A stretch of DNA of 64,000 nt from Pollutimonas subterranea (GTDB lineage Bacteria; Pseudomonadota; Gammaproteobacteria; Burkholderiales; Burkholderiaceae_B), in the NCBI RefSeq assembly GCF_002849655.1, contig NZ_PDNW01000002.1, positions 62,001 to 126,000 on the forward strand, read 5' to 3'. The notes below the pieces were generated by a model. It was not told where the DNA came from. It did no database searches and was given only the letters and a program-made list of their open reading frames with translations. Both the position numbers and the translations under genes were made by a program. Below are positions 20,519 through 29,031 of the stretch, piece by piece (within the stretch, counting starts at the first letter, position 1; the number at the start of each line of letters is the position of its first letter).

Positions 20519-21655
20519 TTGTCACCCACCTTCACCCTCACCCGCAATCTGCAAGATATTAACGCCGAACAGTGGGACGAGCTGTCCGGAGATCACCCGC
20601 TGGTACGCCATGCGTTCCTGCTGGCGCTGGACCAGGCCGGATGCGCAACTCCGGAGACGGGGTGGGCACCGCATTATCTGCTGCTGCACCGGGACGGCAA
20701 ACTCGAAGGCGCAATGCCTTTGTATTTGAAGTCGCACTCTCGCGGCGAATATGTATTTGACTATGCGTGGGCAAGAGCTTTCGAACGGCACGGTCTGCCC
20801 TATTATCCAAAACTCCTGTCGGCCATTCCGTTTACACCGGTTCCGGGTCCGCGCCTATTGGCGGCCACGCACGACGATCGGGTACTGCTGGCTCGCAAGG
20901 CCATAGAGATGGCCCAGGAAAACAAGATTTCGTCGCTGCATATCCTGTTTCCCTCCGAGGATGACAGATCAGCCCTGGCCGAGGCCGGCTTCCTGTTCAG
21001 GGAAAACATCCAGTTCCATTGGTTCAACAAGGGCTACCGCGATCTGGACGACTTTCTGTCCACGCTCAGCCAGCAAAAGCGCAAGAAGATCAAGCAGGAT
21101 CGAAAGAAAGCAATTCAAGCCGGCATCAGCTTTCGCTGGCTGCAAGGAACGCAGATCGATGGTCCAGCCCTTGATTTCTTTTACCGCTGCTATTACCAGA
21201 CCTATATGGAACATGGCAACGCGCCGTATCTAAGCAGGGACTTCTTTGCGCAACTGCTGCACAGCATGCCTCAGAACCTGGCTCTGGTATTGGCTGAGCA
21301 GCAGGGCCACCCCATTGCCTGTGCGCTCAATATGCGCAGCCGGACACGGCTGTTCGGCAGATATTGGGGAAGCATCCAGTATGTGCCCGGCCTGCACTTT
21401 GAAACCTGCTACATGCAGGCCATCGAGTTCTGCATCGAATATGGCGTGCAAGTATTTGAAGGGGGAGCCCAGGGCGAACATAAACTGTCCCGTGGCATGC
21501 TTCCCGTACAGACATCGTCGGCGCACTGGATACGGGATCAGCGCTACGCCGAGGCCATTACCAATTTCCTGGCCGAGGAAACACCGGCTGTCATGGCGTA
21601 TTTCAACGAACTCCAGGACCATAGCCCGTTCAAGAAAGGCCCGCCGGATCTTTAG
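20519..21655 (+). CDS. GNAT-like protein of the COG3146 family
   Basis: A 378-residue protein of the COG3146/DUF482 group, related to FemAB/GNAT acyltransferases. Visible family features are DHPLVRHAFLLAL, EGAMPLYLKSHSRGEYVFDYAWA, PGPRLLA, and near the C-terminus GVQVFEGGAQGEHKLSRGM. The function of this group is not established. The frame starts with TTG at 20519; no ATG occurs before residue 66 and no good ribosome site is visible, so the start is uncertain. It ends seven bases before the convergent ftrD stop. Confidence 0.82.
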   Translation: MSPTFTLTRNLQDINAEQWDELSGDHPLVRHAFLLALDQAGCATPETGWAPHYLLLHRDGKLEGAMPLYLKSHSRGEYVFDYAWARAFERHGLPYYPKLLSAIPFTPVPGPRLLAATHDDRVLLARKAIEMAQENKISSLHILFPSEDDRSALAEAGFLFRENIQFHWFNKGYRDLDDFLSTLSQQKRKKIKQDRKKAIQAGISFRWLQGTQIDGPALDFFYRCYYQTYMEHGNAPYLSRDFFAQLLHSMPQNLALVLAEQQGHPIACALNMRSRTRLFGRYWGSIQYVPGLHFETCYMQAIEFCIEYGVQVFEGGAQGEHKLSRGMLPVQTSSAHWIRDQRYAEAITNFLAEETPAVMAYFNELQDHSPFKKGPPDL

Positions 21656-21661
21656 AACCGG

Positions 21662-23077
21662 CTACCAGACCGCAAAGAACAGTGCCCATGCGACGCAATA
21701 CGGAATGGTCCCCAGTGCGACCAGCAACAAGGCATTGAGGCGGGATCCCGACGACGCAGTACGAGAAGACGTGATGCGCCACACCAGGCGCATGCTCCAG
21801 AGCATTGCCAGGCCGAGCACGCCGAACCGCAATGCGCTTGCCCAGGCGATGGACACACCCTCATGTTGAAGCAAGGTCAGCGTTGTGGCGGACAGCCCCA
21901 GGAATACCCCCGCACCCGCCGCAGGAATGAGACCCAACGCCATGTCATGAATGCCGCGGCTCGCTTTCGCGATCGGTGCACCTGAGGAGTCTTTCACACC
22001 CGGCATGCGTAGCGGTGGCAATACCTTGTCGGCGGCCCATAAGCCGAGGAATACCGGGCCGCCCAGACACACGGCGGCACCAACGATGAACAACACAATG
22101 ACGCTGCCGTCCAGCCAGCTGAAACTATCGTTGACTTCGGGATAGTGCGTAAGCAGGAACCAGGGAGCGTTCTGCTCCAACGGCCAGTAGACATCGTGGT
22201 TGACCAGCCAGGTTGCGGCAGCCTGCTTTACCACCACAAACCATGGGCTGGCGCTCCAAAGGAAAGCCCCCACCGCCAGGCCCATCAAGCCGAAAACGAT
22301 GAGCGCTGTCTGCCAGCCATCACCATTCGCCACGCGCACGATCTCTGCCTCTGGGGATCGCGGCGTCAATTGAATGGCGCCACGATAATCGCTACAGCGT
22401 CCACACATATGGCAATCCGATGCGCCCTGCATATGCCGCAGAGGCACGAGCGGCGCGCAATTGATTGTTTCGGTACGGCGCTCGGGATGCCGCCAGGCAT
22501 CTTCATTGACTTTATAGTGCCACGGGGCCAGCTTGGCCAACAGGTTGAATACACCATTGACCGGGCATAGATACTTGCACCATACGCGCTTGTTGCGTCC
22601 ATACAGCCACCCCACCAGCATGGCTGCGAGCGTCGACCCGCCCAATACAGCTAGTACCGCCCACGGATATTGATACACGCTGACCAGTTGCCCATAGATG
22701 GTGGTCAGGGAAAACGCGACAAAAGGCCAGCCGCCCCACCGCATCCACTTGGGGATCGCCCTGCCCCGTCCATGCCCGCTGGCCCACTCACTGAGCATCC
22801 CTTCGGGACAAAACCAACCGCACCATGCCCGCCCCATCAGCGGCATGGACACCAGTACGAAGGGCCACCAGATTCCCCAGAAGGCAAATTGGGCAAAAAC
22901 CGTAAGGTTGTTGAACACAGACGCTGTACGTCCCGGCAGTGGCAAAAGCGCCGGCACGATAAGCAGAAACGCGTAGGCGGCAACGATTATCCATTGCATG
23001 CCACGGAGCCATTTTGCATGGTCGCGCAGAAAGTCGGCGAAGCTCACCGCCCCATTTTTCAGTATTAGCAGGGACAT
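21662..23077 (-). CDS. ftrD: FtrD, polyferredoxin-like membrane protein of ferrous iron uptake
   Basis: A 471-residue inner-membrane iron-sulfur protein of the NapH/NosR-like type. Cys motifs CGWFCPEG, CKYLCPVNG and CHMCGRC lie between multiple hydrophobic segments. In the Bordetella FtrABCD system this protein is proposed to accept the electron when periplasmic Fe(II) is oxidised before permeation. It is the fourth gene of the unit, nine bases after ftrC, with GGCGGGT before its ATG. Confidence 0.9.
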   Translation of the reverse strand: MSLLILKNGAVSFADFLRDHAKWLRGMQWIIVAAYAFLLIVPALLPLPGRTASVFNNLTVFAQFAFWGIWWPFVLVSMPLMGRAWCGWFCPEGMLSEWASGHGRGRAIPKWMRWGGWPFVAFSLTTIYGQLVSVYQYPWAVLAVLGGSTLAAMLVGWLYGRNKRVWCKYLCPVNGVFNLLAKLAPWHYKVNEDAWRHPERRTETINCAPLVPLRHMQGASDCHMCGRCSDYRGAIQLTPRSPEAEIVRVANGDGWQTALIVFGLMGLAVGAFLWSASPWFVVVKQAAATWLVNHDVYWPLEQNAPWFLLTHYPEVNDSFSWLDGSVIVLFIVGAAVCLGGPVFLGLWAADKVLPPLRMPGVKDSSGAPIAKASRGIHDMALGLIPAAGAGVFLGLSATTLTLLQHEGVSIAWASALRFGVLGLAMLWSMRLVWRITSSRTASSGSRLNALLLVALGTIPYCVAWALFFAVW

Positions 23078-23086
23078 ATACCCGCC

Positions 23087-23938
23087 TTATGCCTTGGCCG
23101 TAAGCGGCGCCGCCGAACGTGCCGAGGGCGCCCGGGCACGCCGCAATAGCCGCCATGCCGCGATCCAGTACAGCACCCAGATCAGTACTGCGGAAAGCGC
23201 CGGATAAGCGCGGTACCCGGCAAAGTCGGCCAGTACCTTGCCCAGCCCCTGATTGGCATCGAGCAGCGCCGAACTATCCCAGACTGGATCCACGATGACC
23301 GGCAAGGCTTCCAGGGAAATAAGATGGTCCAGCCCTGACATCAGCAGTGAACCGGCCAGCAAAAGCAGCACTGTTTCGGTAAGCTGGAAGAAGCGCCGCC
23401 AGCTGATCAGCCTTCCGCCCAGCTGCAGTACCCAAAACGTAAGCAGTGCCGCAACGAATCCCATGACGCCCGCTATTGCCAGCTGCAAGTCTGAATGGTC
23501 CGCGCCACCGCCCGCTATGGTTCCGTAAAGGAAGACGACTGTTTCGCTTCCTTCGCGCGCCACGGCAATCATGACGAGAACCAGCAGACCCCACCAGTTT
23601 GAATCGTTCGTTTGCCGCGCGGCACTGTCTTCGAGCTCGCGCCTAAGTGATCGACCATGGCGCTTCATCCAATACACCATCTGCACGACCAGAACGCAAG
23701 CGGCCAGAGCCATGATGGCCTGAAACCATTCCTGCCCCGCATCGGACAACCAGGACGATACACCCAACAACACCAGCGCCAGTGCCACGGCCAGCGCGAG
23801 CCCGGCTGCGACACCGCCCCACAGCCACGGAAGCCCGCGGCGCCCGGCCGCACTGGTGCGCAGCCAGGTGAACAGTATGCCGACCACGAGCAGAACCTCG
23901 ACGCTTTCGCGCCAGACGATGAAAATCACTTGTTCCAT
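23087..23938 (-). CDS. ftrC: FtrC, FTR1-family iron permease
   Basis: A 283-residue permease with about seven membrane segments. It carries two REXXE iron-binding motifs, RESVE in the first segment (near residue 10) and REGSE in the fourth (near residue 128), the hallmark of yeast Ftr1 and bacterial EfeU/FtrC. It passes iron through the inner membrane after oxidation by the FtrA/FtrB pair. It lies between ftrB (14 bases) and ftrD. Confidence 0.95.
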   Translation of the reverse strand: MEQVIFIVWRESVEVLLVVGILFTWLRTSAAGRRGLPWLWGGVAAGLALAVALALVLLGVSSWLSDAGQEWFQAIMALAACVLVVQMVYWMKRHGRSLRRELEDSAARQTNDSNWWGLLVLVMIAVAREGSETVVFLYGTIAGGGADHSDLQLAIAGVMGFVAALLTFWVLQLGGRLISWRRFFQLTETVLLLLAGSLLMSGLDHLISLEALPVIVDPVWDSSALLDANQGLGKVLADFAGYRAYPALSAVLIWVLYWIAAWRLLRRARAPSARSAAPLTAKA

Positions 23939-23952
23939 TTTGAGTACCCGGT

Positions 23953-24300
23953 TTATGGCTTGGGCAGCACCACCAGGGTGCCCTTGGCGTCTTGATGGAA
24001 ATCATCGAAAAAGGGGTAGTCGCCGGGCCGGGAGACATTCAAGACAACAAAAGATTTCACACCCGGGCCCAGGACTTTTTCCTTGCGCAATGGAAGGCTT
24101 TCAAACTCCACGGGTTCTTGGCTTTCATTGACCAGCACAAGCTTGAAGCGTCCCGCCGGGACCTCAAGTCGTTGGGGGTCGAAGTTGCCGTCCGGCTTGA
24201 ACGTGATTGTGAAGGTGGGGAGGTCGGCGGCCAGCGCCGGAGTACCGAGCCCCGCCATCAGGGCGAGGGCAAGAAGCGCCCAGTATCTGGAAGACACCAT
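23953..24300 (-). CDS. ftrB: FtrB, periplasmic cupredoxin-like protein
   Basis: A 115-residue exported protein. A signal peptide of about 24 residues ends at PALA-A, followed by a single cupredoxin-like beta domain similar to the N-terminal domain of EfeO. In Bordetella FtrABCD this is the proposed ferroxidase partner of FtrA. The start is ATG at 24300, overlapping the ftrA stop in TGATG, so the two are translationally coupled. Confidence 0.88.
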   Translation of the reverse strand: MVSSRYWALLALALMAGLGTPALAADLPTFTITFKPDGNFDPQRLEVPAGRFKLVLVNESQEPVEFESLPLRKEKVLGPGVKSFVVLNVSRPGDYPFFDDFHQDAKGTLVVLPKP

Positions 24301-24836
24301 CAATAACCGCCTTTCTTGCCCGTGCCGGCATAGACGAAGTCGTACTGCACCTCGAAGCGCGTGAACCAGGGATCGACGCCCGTTTCCTTGTCAATGTGGC
24401 GTCCGAAATGGTTCATCTTTCCGGATTCGGGATTGCTTATGATGAAAGTAAGCTGATATTTACCGGGCCCATCCAGCTTGACGTTATCGCCGTAATGCGG
24501 ACCATCGTTGGCGACCATGGGCATCAACTCGCCTTTGTGGACAGCGCTCGCGCCTTTCTTCTGCAAGACGTACTGAATGTTCAGGTAAGGTGCCCAGGCG
24601 CCTTCCGGCAAGCCGTTCTTGTTGTCGGCGGTAGCATGGATGTCGGCTTCGAGGTGAATATCGGAATCTTTGGCGTCGCGCATCATGCCGGGCGGATCCA
24701 TTTCGATGGGCTGCAAATACACGGCAGCCACCTCCAGGCCGTGATGTTCAGCGGGGACGCCTATAGGGTATTCAGCCGCGTTAGCCGACAAGGCGCAGCC
24801 AGCCCCCAGCAAAATCGAAAAGAATTGTTTGTTCAT
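24300..24836 (-). CDS. ftrA: FtrA, periplasmic P19-family iron-binding protein
   Basis: A 178-residue exported protein of the P19/Tpd family, which binds copper and iron in the periplasm. A signal peptide ends at SANA-A; EYPIGVPAEHHGLEVAAVYLQP and the Met/His-containing MDPPGMM and HLEADIHATADN are family-typical metal-site regions. The ATG at 24836 was chosen over a longer open frame because the signal peptide starts there. First gene of ftrABCD, with a Fur box 28 bases upstream. Confidence 0.93.
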   Translation of the reverse strand: MNKQFFSILLGAGCALSANAAEYPIGVPAEHHGLEVAAVYLQPIEMDPPGMMRDAKDSDIHLEADIHATADNKNGLPEGAWAPYLNIQYVLQKKGASAVHKGELMPMVANDGPHYGDNVKLDGPGKYQLTFIISNPESGKMNHFGRHIDKETGVDPWFTRFEVQYDFVYAGTGKKGGY

Positions 24837-24863
24837 GGGTACCGTTACCAAAACGTCGTGAAT

Positions 24864-24882
24864 GGGGATGATTCTCATTATG
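24864..24882 (-). promoter_or_regulatory. Fur box upstream of ftrABCD
   Basis: Read on the minus strand, CATAATGAGAATCATCCCC matches the classic 19-bp Fur site GATAATGATAATCATTATC at 14 positions (ATAATGA and AATCAT are exact). It lies just upstream of ftrA, so iron-loaded Fur should repress the operon. Confidence 0.8.
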
Positions 24883-25022
24883 AGCCTCACGATCTTACAA
24901 GCGTCTGAAATACCGGCTTTTGATTCAAAACAATCAATTCGGTGCTGGACGATATTTTTTGCTGGAGGTACGCCGGCTGCTGGACGGAACAAGCTGTGAG
25001 CGCGCCCTGCCGGGCGCACCAT

Positions 25023-25046
25023 AAAAAAGCGGCCCGATCGGGCCGC
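25023..25046 (-). terminator. Terminator of phaR
   Basis: GCGGCCCGATCGGGCCGC (25029-25046) is a perfect inverted repeat; on the minus strand it is followed by six Ts. It separates phaR from ftrA. Confidence 0.85.
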
Positions 25047-25071
25047 CCAGAGAGCGCAAATGAAGCGCGCG

Positions 25072-25635
25072 CTATTTCTTTTTGTTATCGACCCCAGTAG
25101 GAGTGAACGGGAACCCCGTAAAGATATTTCGCGACTGATCCTGCATCTGGTCCTGCATCTGGACGAACATATTCTTGCTTTGGTCAATATAATTGCTCAT
25201 CATGTTCTGCAGCACCGGAGTCTGCACATTCATGAATTGAGCCCAGGCTTCCGGCCCGAACTGCGTGCCGTATACGCCTTTTGATTGCTCGGCCATCCGG
25301 TTCTGGATGTCCATGAAGGCCTGGATATTCTTTTCAAGAAAAAGGCCCATGACGCCCTGGGTGGAATGGCCATAGAAGCGGATAATTTGCGATAACGCCG
25401 TAGGCGAAAACATAGGCACGCCACCGCTTTCTTCTTCAAGGATGATTTGCAAGAGAATGCTGCGCGTGAGGTCTTCGCCGGACTTGGCATCGATGACCTG
25501 AAAGCCTTCGTTATCCAGCACCAGTTGCTTCACGTCCGACAAGGTAATGTAACTGCTGGTTTTCGTATCGTACAAGCGCCTGTTCGGGTACTTCTTTATC
25601 AGACGGATCGAAGCAGCAGTTTGAGTTTGCGTCAT
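25072..25635 (-). CDS. phaR: Polyhydroxyalkanoate synthesis repressor PhaR
   Basis: A 187-residue regulator that binds DNA and PHA granules and represses phasin genes until granules form. The N-terminal DNA-binding PHB_acc_N domain carries IKKYPNRRLYDTKTSSYITL, then the PHB_acc repeat SQIIRFYGHSTQGVMGLFLEKN. A Gln/Met-rich helical tail follows. It is the last gene of the phaC-phaB-phaR cluster, behind a hairpin that may reduce read-through. Confidence 0.95.
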   Translation of the reverse strand: MTQTQTAASIRLIKKYPNRRLYDTKTSSYITLSDVKQLVLDNEGFQVIDAKSGEDLTRSILLQIILEEESGGVPMFSPTALSQIIRFYGHSTQGVMGLFLEKNIQAFMDIQNRMAEQSKGVYGTQFGPEAWAQFMNVQTPVLQNMMSNYIDQSKNMFVQMQDQMQDQSRNIFTGFPFTPTGVDNKKK

Positions 25636-25649
25636 AACCTAACCAAGTA

Positions 25650-25690
25650 AAAACATAACAGTGTTCGCCGACCTGTCGGCAAACACTGTT
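25650..25690 (-). terminator. Hairpin terminator between phaB and phaR
   Basis: 15-base arms AACAGTGTTCGCCGA and TCGGCAAACACTGTT with one mismatch and a CCTG loop (25657-25690). On the minus strand it is followed by ATGTTTTT. It should limit phaCB transcription into phaR. Confidence 0.75.
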
Positions 25691-25715
25691 AAGGAAGGCA
25701 AAGCCCTGGAGGGGC

Positions 25716-26453
25716 TTAACCCATATGCAAGCCACCATTCAGCGAAAAATCTGCGCCAGTGGCAAAACCGGAGTCGCCGGACGCCAGCCACGCCACCATC
25801 GAACCGATCTCTTCGGGCGTGCCCAGGCGCCTGACCGGAATGGTGGCGATGATCTTCTCGAGAACGTCAGGACGTATCGCCCTGACCATATCGGTACCTA
25901 TGTACCCGGGAGATATCGTGTTGACCGTTATTCCTTTATTGGCCACCTCTTGGGCCAGCGCCATGGTGAACCCGTGTATGCCCGCCTTTGCCGTGGAATA
26001 ATTGGTTTGCCCGAATTGCCCTTTCTGACCATTTACCGAACTGATGTTGATAATACGCCCCCATTGCTGATCTATCATGCCCTCGATAACCTGCTTGGTC
26101 ACATTGAACAGACTGTTCAGGTTGGTGTCGATGACGGCGCGCCAATCTTCCTGGGTCATTTTCCGAAACAGTCCGTCGCGGGTGATGCCAGCGTTATTGA
26201 CCAATACCGAGACGGGCCCGATTTCGTCCTGCACTTTATGGAAAGCGTCGACGGTTGAGTCCCAATCGGAAACATTGCCAACCGAAGCATGAAACTTGTA
26301 TCCAAGCGCCGCCTGTTCGTCGATCCATTGACTGAAATTGCGGCTGGGGCCGCAACCGGCCACCACGGTAAAGCCTTCTTTGGCCAGACGCTGGCATATG
26401 GATGTACCTATGCCGCCCATTCCACCTGTTACATACGCAACTTTGCCGCTCAT
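25716..26453 (-). CDS. phaB: Acetoacetyl-CoA reductase PhaB
   Basis: A 245-residue short-chain dehydrogenase reducing acetoacetyl-CoA to (R)-3-hydroxybutyryl-CoA with NADPH. The cofactor loop is TGGMGGIGTSI, the NNAG motif occurs in VLVNNAGITRDG, and the catalytic Ser (ISSVNGQKGQFGQ) and Tyr-x-x-x-Lys (NYSTAKAG, Tyr near 152) are intact. AAGGAG precedes the ATG. It lies 61 bases after phaC. No phaA thiolase lies in the window. Confidence 0.95.
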   Translation of the reverse strand: MSGKVAYVTGGMGGIGTSICQRLAKEGFTVVAGCGPSRNFSQWIDEQAALGYKFHASVGNVSDWDSTVDAFHKVQDEIGPVSVLVNNAGITRDGLFRKMTQEDWRAVIDTNLNSLFNVTKQVIEGMIDQQWGRIINISSVNGQKGQFGQTNYSTAKAGIHGFTMALAQEVANKGITVNTISPGYIGTDMVRAIRPDVLEKIIATIPVRRLGTPEEIGSMVAWLASGDSGFATGADFSLNGGLHMG

Positions 26454-26514
26454 TGTGTGCTCCTTTTTTTAAATTTCCGACAATCTGCCGTTGCCGGCCT
26501 GCATTGCGGCGCTT

Positions 26515-28185
26515 CTAGACTGCTTTGACCTTGACGTAGTCGCCGGGAGCCGGCTGCAACGGCATGTAATGCGCATTACCCAATTCTGTACGGGCGTCGA
26601 CCAGGCCGCCGGAGTGCGAGCTGAGCCAGGATGTCCAGTCGGGCCACCAGCTGCCGGCGTGCTGTGTTGCGGCATCGAGCCAGGCTTGCGGACCGGAAAC
26701 CTTTTTGCCGGATGAGGATTCGGTGTCATGAACCCAGTAATTACGACGCTTCTTGGCAGGATGGTTGATGACGCCGGCAATATGCCCCGATGCGCCCAAC
26801 ACGAAACGGGATGACCCCGACAAAAGATGCGTTGCCTTATACGAGGCATGCCATGGCACGATGTGGTCATCGCGAGAGCCATAAATATAGGCAGGCATAG
26901 TCAGCCGGCCCAGATCGATGCCCTGCCCGTCAACCGTTACCCGGTTTGGAACCTTCAGGTTGTTCTCGAGATAGGTATTTCGGAAGTACCAGGTAAAAAA
27001 TGGGCCCGGAAGATTGGTGCCGTCGGCATTCCAGAACAACAGGTCGAACTTCTGTGGCGATTCGCCTTTGAGGTAGTTGTTGACGACGTAGTTCCAGACG
27101 AGTTCACTGGGGCGCAGAAAGGAGAATGTGGTACCCAGTTCGCGCGCAGACATGAGGCAGCCGTGACCTAGTTGCCTTTCACGTGAACTGGCGTGCAGTT
27201 CGTCGACGAACACATCGAGCACACCCGTTTCTTCGAAGTCGAGCAAGGTGGTGAGCAGCGTAAGCGACGCCACCGGATCGCGGCCTTCGGCACGGGCAAG
27301 AGCCAGCGCCGACGCCAACAAGGTGCCGCCCACGCAGAAGCCCAGGGCATTGACCTGCGCCTGTTCCGATACGTCGCAGGCGATATCGACAGCCTGAAGC
27401 ACGCCATGCTTGAGGTAGTCGCCCCATGTGGCATCTTTGATGCCGTCGGTGTCGCCAGGCAGCGGGTTGCGCCATGAAATCAGGAAGACCGTAAAGCCTT
27501 GCTCTACCGCGTAGCGCACGAAGGAATTTTCGGGCTGAAGGTCGAGTATGTAGTATTTATTGATGCAAGGGGGCACGATAAGCAGGGGCTTCTGGTGCAC
27601 CTTGTCGGTGAGAGGCGCGTACTGAATGAGCTGCATGAGCTCGTTCTGGAATATGACCGAACCTTCGGTAACGGCGATGTTCCGGCCCAGTTCGAACTGA
27701 GACTCGTCAGATTGGGTAAGCCGCCCCTTTTGCATATCGGCCAACAGGTTCTGGATGCCGAGGCCAAGAGATTGCCCGTTGGTTTCGAGGAGCTTGCTTT
27801 GGACCTCGGGATTGGTGACCATGAAGTTTGAGGGCGACATGGCTTCCACCCACTGCATGACTGAAAAGCGAAGACGGTTTTTTACGGGTTCGCTTAACTC
27901 GGCGGCGTCGACCATTTGATTCATGGCCCTTGCCGAAAGCAGGTACGCGTGGGCAGCCACCAGATAGCCGGGGTGGGTTTTCCATGCTTCAGACGCGAAA
28001 CGCCGGTCTGCCGGCTTTTCGAGCGAGCCCTGCTGGGCCGACGTAATGATACGCAGCCATTCGCGCGAGAAATCGGCCTGTATTTCAGCGAGCTTTTCGG
28101 GCGCTACGCTTACCGGACCTGGCCACTGGGATGGGGACGAAGCACTCACTTTGGACACCTTGCATAGATCGACGCTCGACACCAT
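26515..28185 (-). CDS. phaC: Class I poly(3-hydroxyalkanoate) synthase
   Basis: A 556-residue PHA synthase polymerising (R)-3-hydroxybutyryl-CoA. The N-terminal PhaC_N domain is followed by an alpha/beta hydrolase core with the lipase-like box GFCVGG (Cys near residue 282), a Trp/Asp-containing region (YGSRDDHIVPW, catalytic Asp) and the His in GASGHIAGV. I chose ATG at 28185 with GGGA upstream; a TTG nine codons earlier is possible. First gene of the phaCBR cluster. Confidence 0.95.
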   Translation of the reverse strand: MVSSVDLCKVSKVSASSPSQWPGPVSVAPEKLAEIQADFSREWLRIITSAQQGSLEKPADRRFASEAWKTHPGYLVAAHAYLLSARAMNQMVDAAELSEPVKNRLRFSVMQWVEAMSPSNFMVTNPEVQSKLLETNGQSLGLGIQNLLADMQKGRLTQSDESQFELGRNIAVTEGSVIFQNELMQLIQYAPLTDKVHQKPLLIVPPCINKYYILDLQPENSFVRYAVEQGFTVFLISWRNPLPGDTDGIKDATWGDYLKHGVLQAVDIACDVSEQAQVNALGFCVGGTLLASALALARAEGRDPVASLTLLTTLLDFEETGVLDVFVDELHASSRERQLGHGCLMSARELGTTFSFLRPSELVWNYVVNNYLKGESPQKFDLLFWNADGTNLPGPFFTWYFRNTYLENNLKVPNRVTVDGQGIDLGRLTMPAYIYGSRDDHIVPWHASYKATHLLSGSSRFVLGASGHIAGVINHPAKKRRNYWVHDTESSSGKKVSGPQAWLDAATQHAGSWWPDWTSWLSSHSGGLVDARTELGNAHYMPLQPAPGDYVKVKAV

Positions 28186-28245
28186 CTTGTATCCCAATCG
28201 AGATGCTGTCAATCAGGGAAAGTCGCTACGCAATTCGGCCTCTTG

Positions 28246-29031
28246 TCATAGTGAAGAGGGATTATCCAGCCAAGCCAGGGTAACGAGCCGCCCCGTTTGC
28301 ATATCGCGCCGGTATGAATAAAACAATTCGGGCCGGGAATAGGTGCAATAACCGCTAAGCTCAATGCTTTCGACGCCAGCCCTTTGCAGCCTGTGTCGCG
28401 CCAGGGACGGCAGATCAGCCAGCCATTTCGTGCCCGGGACGGTTTCGGCGAAAAAATGGGCGGCCTGTTCATCATGGTCGGCGAACGCGGCGAACACATC
28501 GGCGCCCACCTCGAAATGCCTGGGACCAATGGCAGGCCCTATCCAGGCGCGCCAAGCTACGGCTGCCGGATGACGTTCGCGCAATGCGGCGAGCGTGTTC
28601 TCGAGCACGCCGGCGGCAAGTCCGCGCCATCCGGCATGAGCCACGCCCAACGCACGGCCATCGATGCTGGCCAACACCACGGGCAGGCAGTCTGCCGTCA
28701 TCACGGCCAGCACCCGACCGTACTGCATCGTGATCGCCGCATCAGCGTTCGGAACCGGTGGCGGAGTGCCGGGCGGCACGTCGGCATAATGGTCCGGGTC
28801 ATGGACTTCACAGCCATGCACCTGGTTCAGCCATACTGGGTCGCCGGGCAGAAAGCGACGCAACGCGTCCCGGTTGGCCTGTACATGCGAGGCCTTGTCT
28901 CCGGTATGCAGGCCAACGTTAAGCGAGGACCAGGGACCGCCGCTGACCCCGCCTTCGCGCGTGCTGCAGAAATAGCTGACGCCCGGCCACGCCGTGCCCG
29001 ATATGGTGGGAACAGCCCTGTGTGGACTCAT
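28246..29031 (-). CDS. pgeF: Peptidoglycan editing factor PgeF (YfiH/DUF152 multicopper-fold hydrolase)
   Basis: About 261 residues of the YfiH/PgeF family, whose members act on purine nucleosides or remove mis-incorporated L-Ser from UDP-MurNAc. Metal-site motifs are NQVHG, MTADCLPVV and GVAHAGWRGLAAGV. The ATG at 29031 overlaps the rluD stop as ATGA. A GTG at 29040 has a better-spaced GGAAGG and is an equally reasonable start, adding three residues. Coupled to rluD, an arrangement common in proteobacteria. Confidence 0.9.
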   Translation of the reverse strand: MSPHRAVPTISGTAWPGVSYFCSTREGGVSGGPWSSLNVGLHTGDKASHVQANRDALRRFLPGDPVWLNQVHGCEVHDPDHYADVPPGTPPPVPNADAAITMQYGRVLAVMTADCLPVVLASIDGRALGVAHAGWRGLAAGVLENTLAALRERHPAAVAWRAWIGPAIGPRHFEVGADVFAAFADHDEQAAHFFAETVPGTKWLADLPSLARHRLQRAGVESIELSGYCTYSRPELFYSYRRDMQTGRLVTLAWLDNPSSL

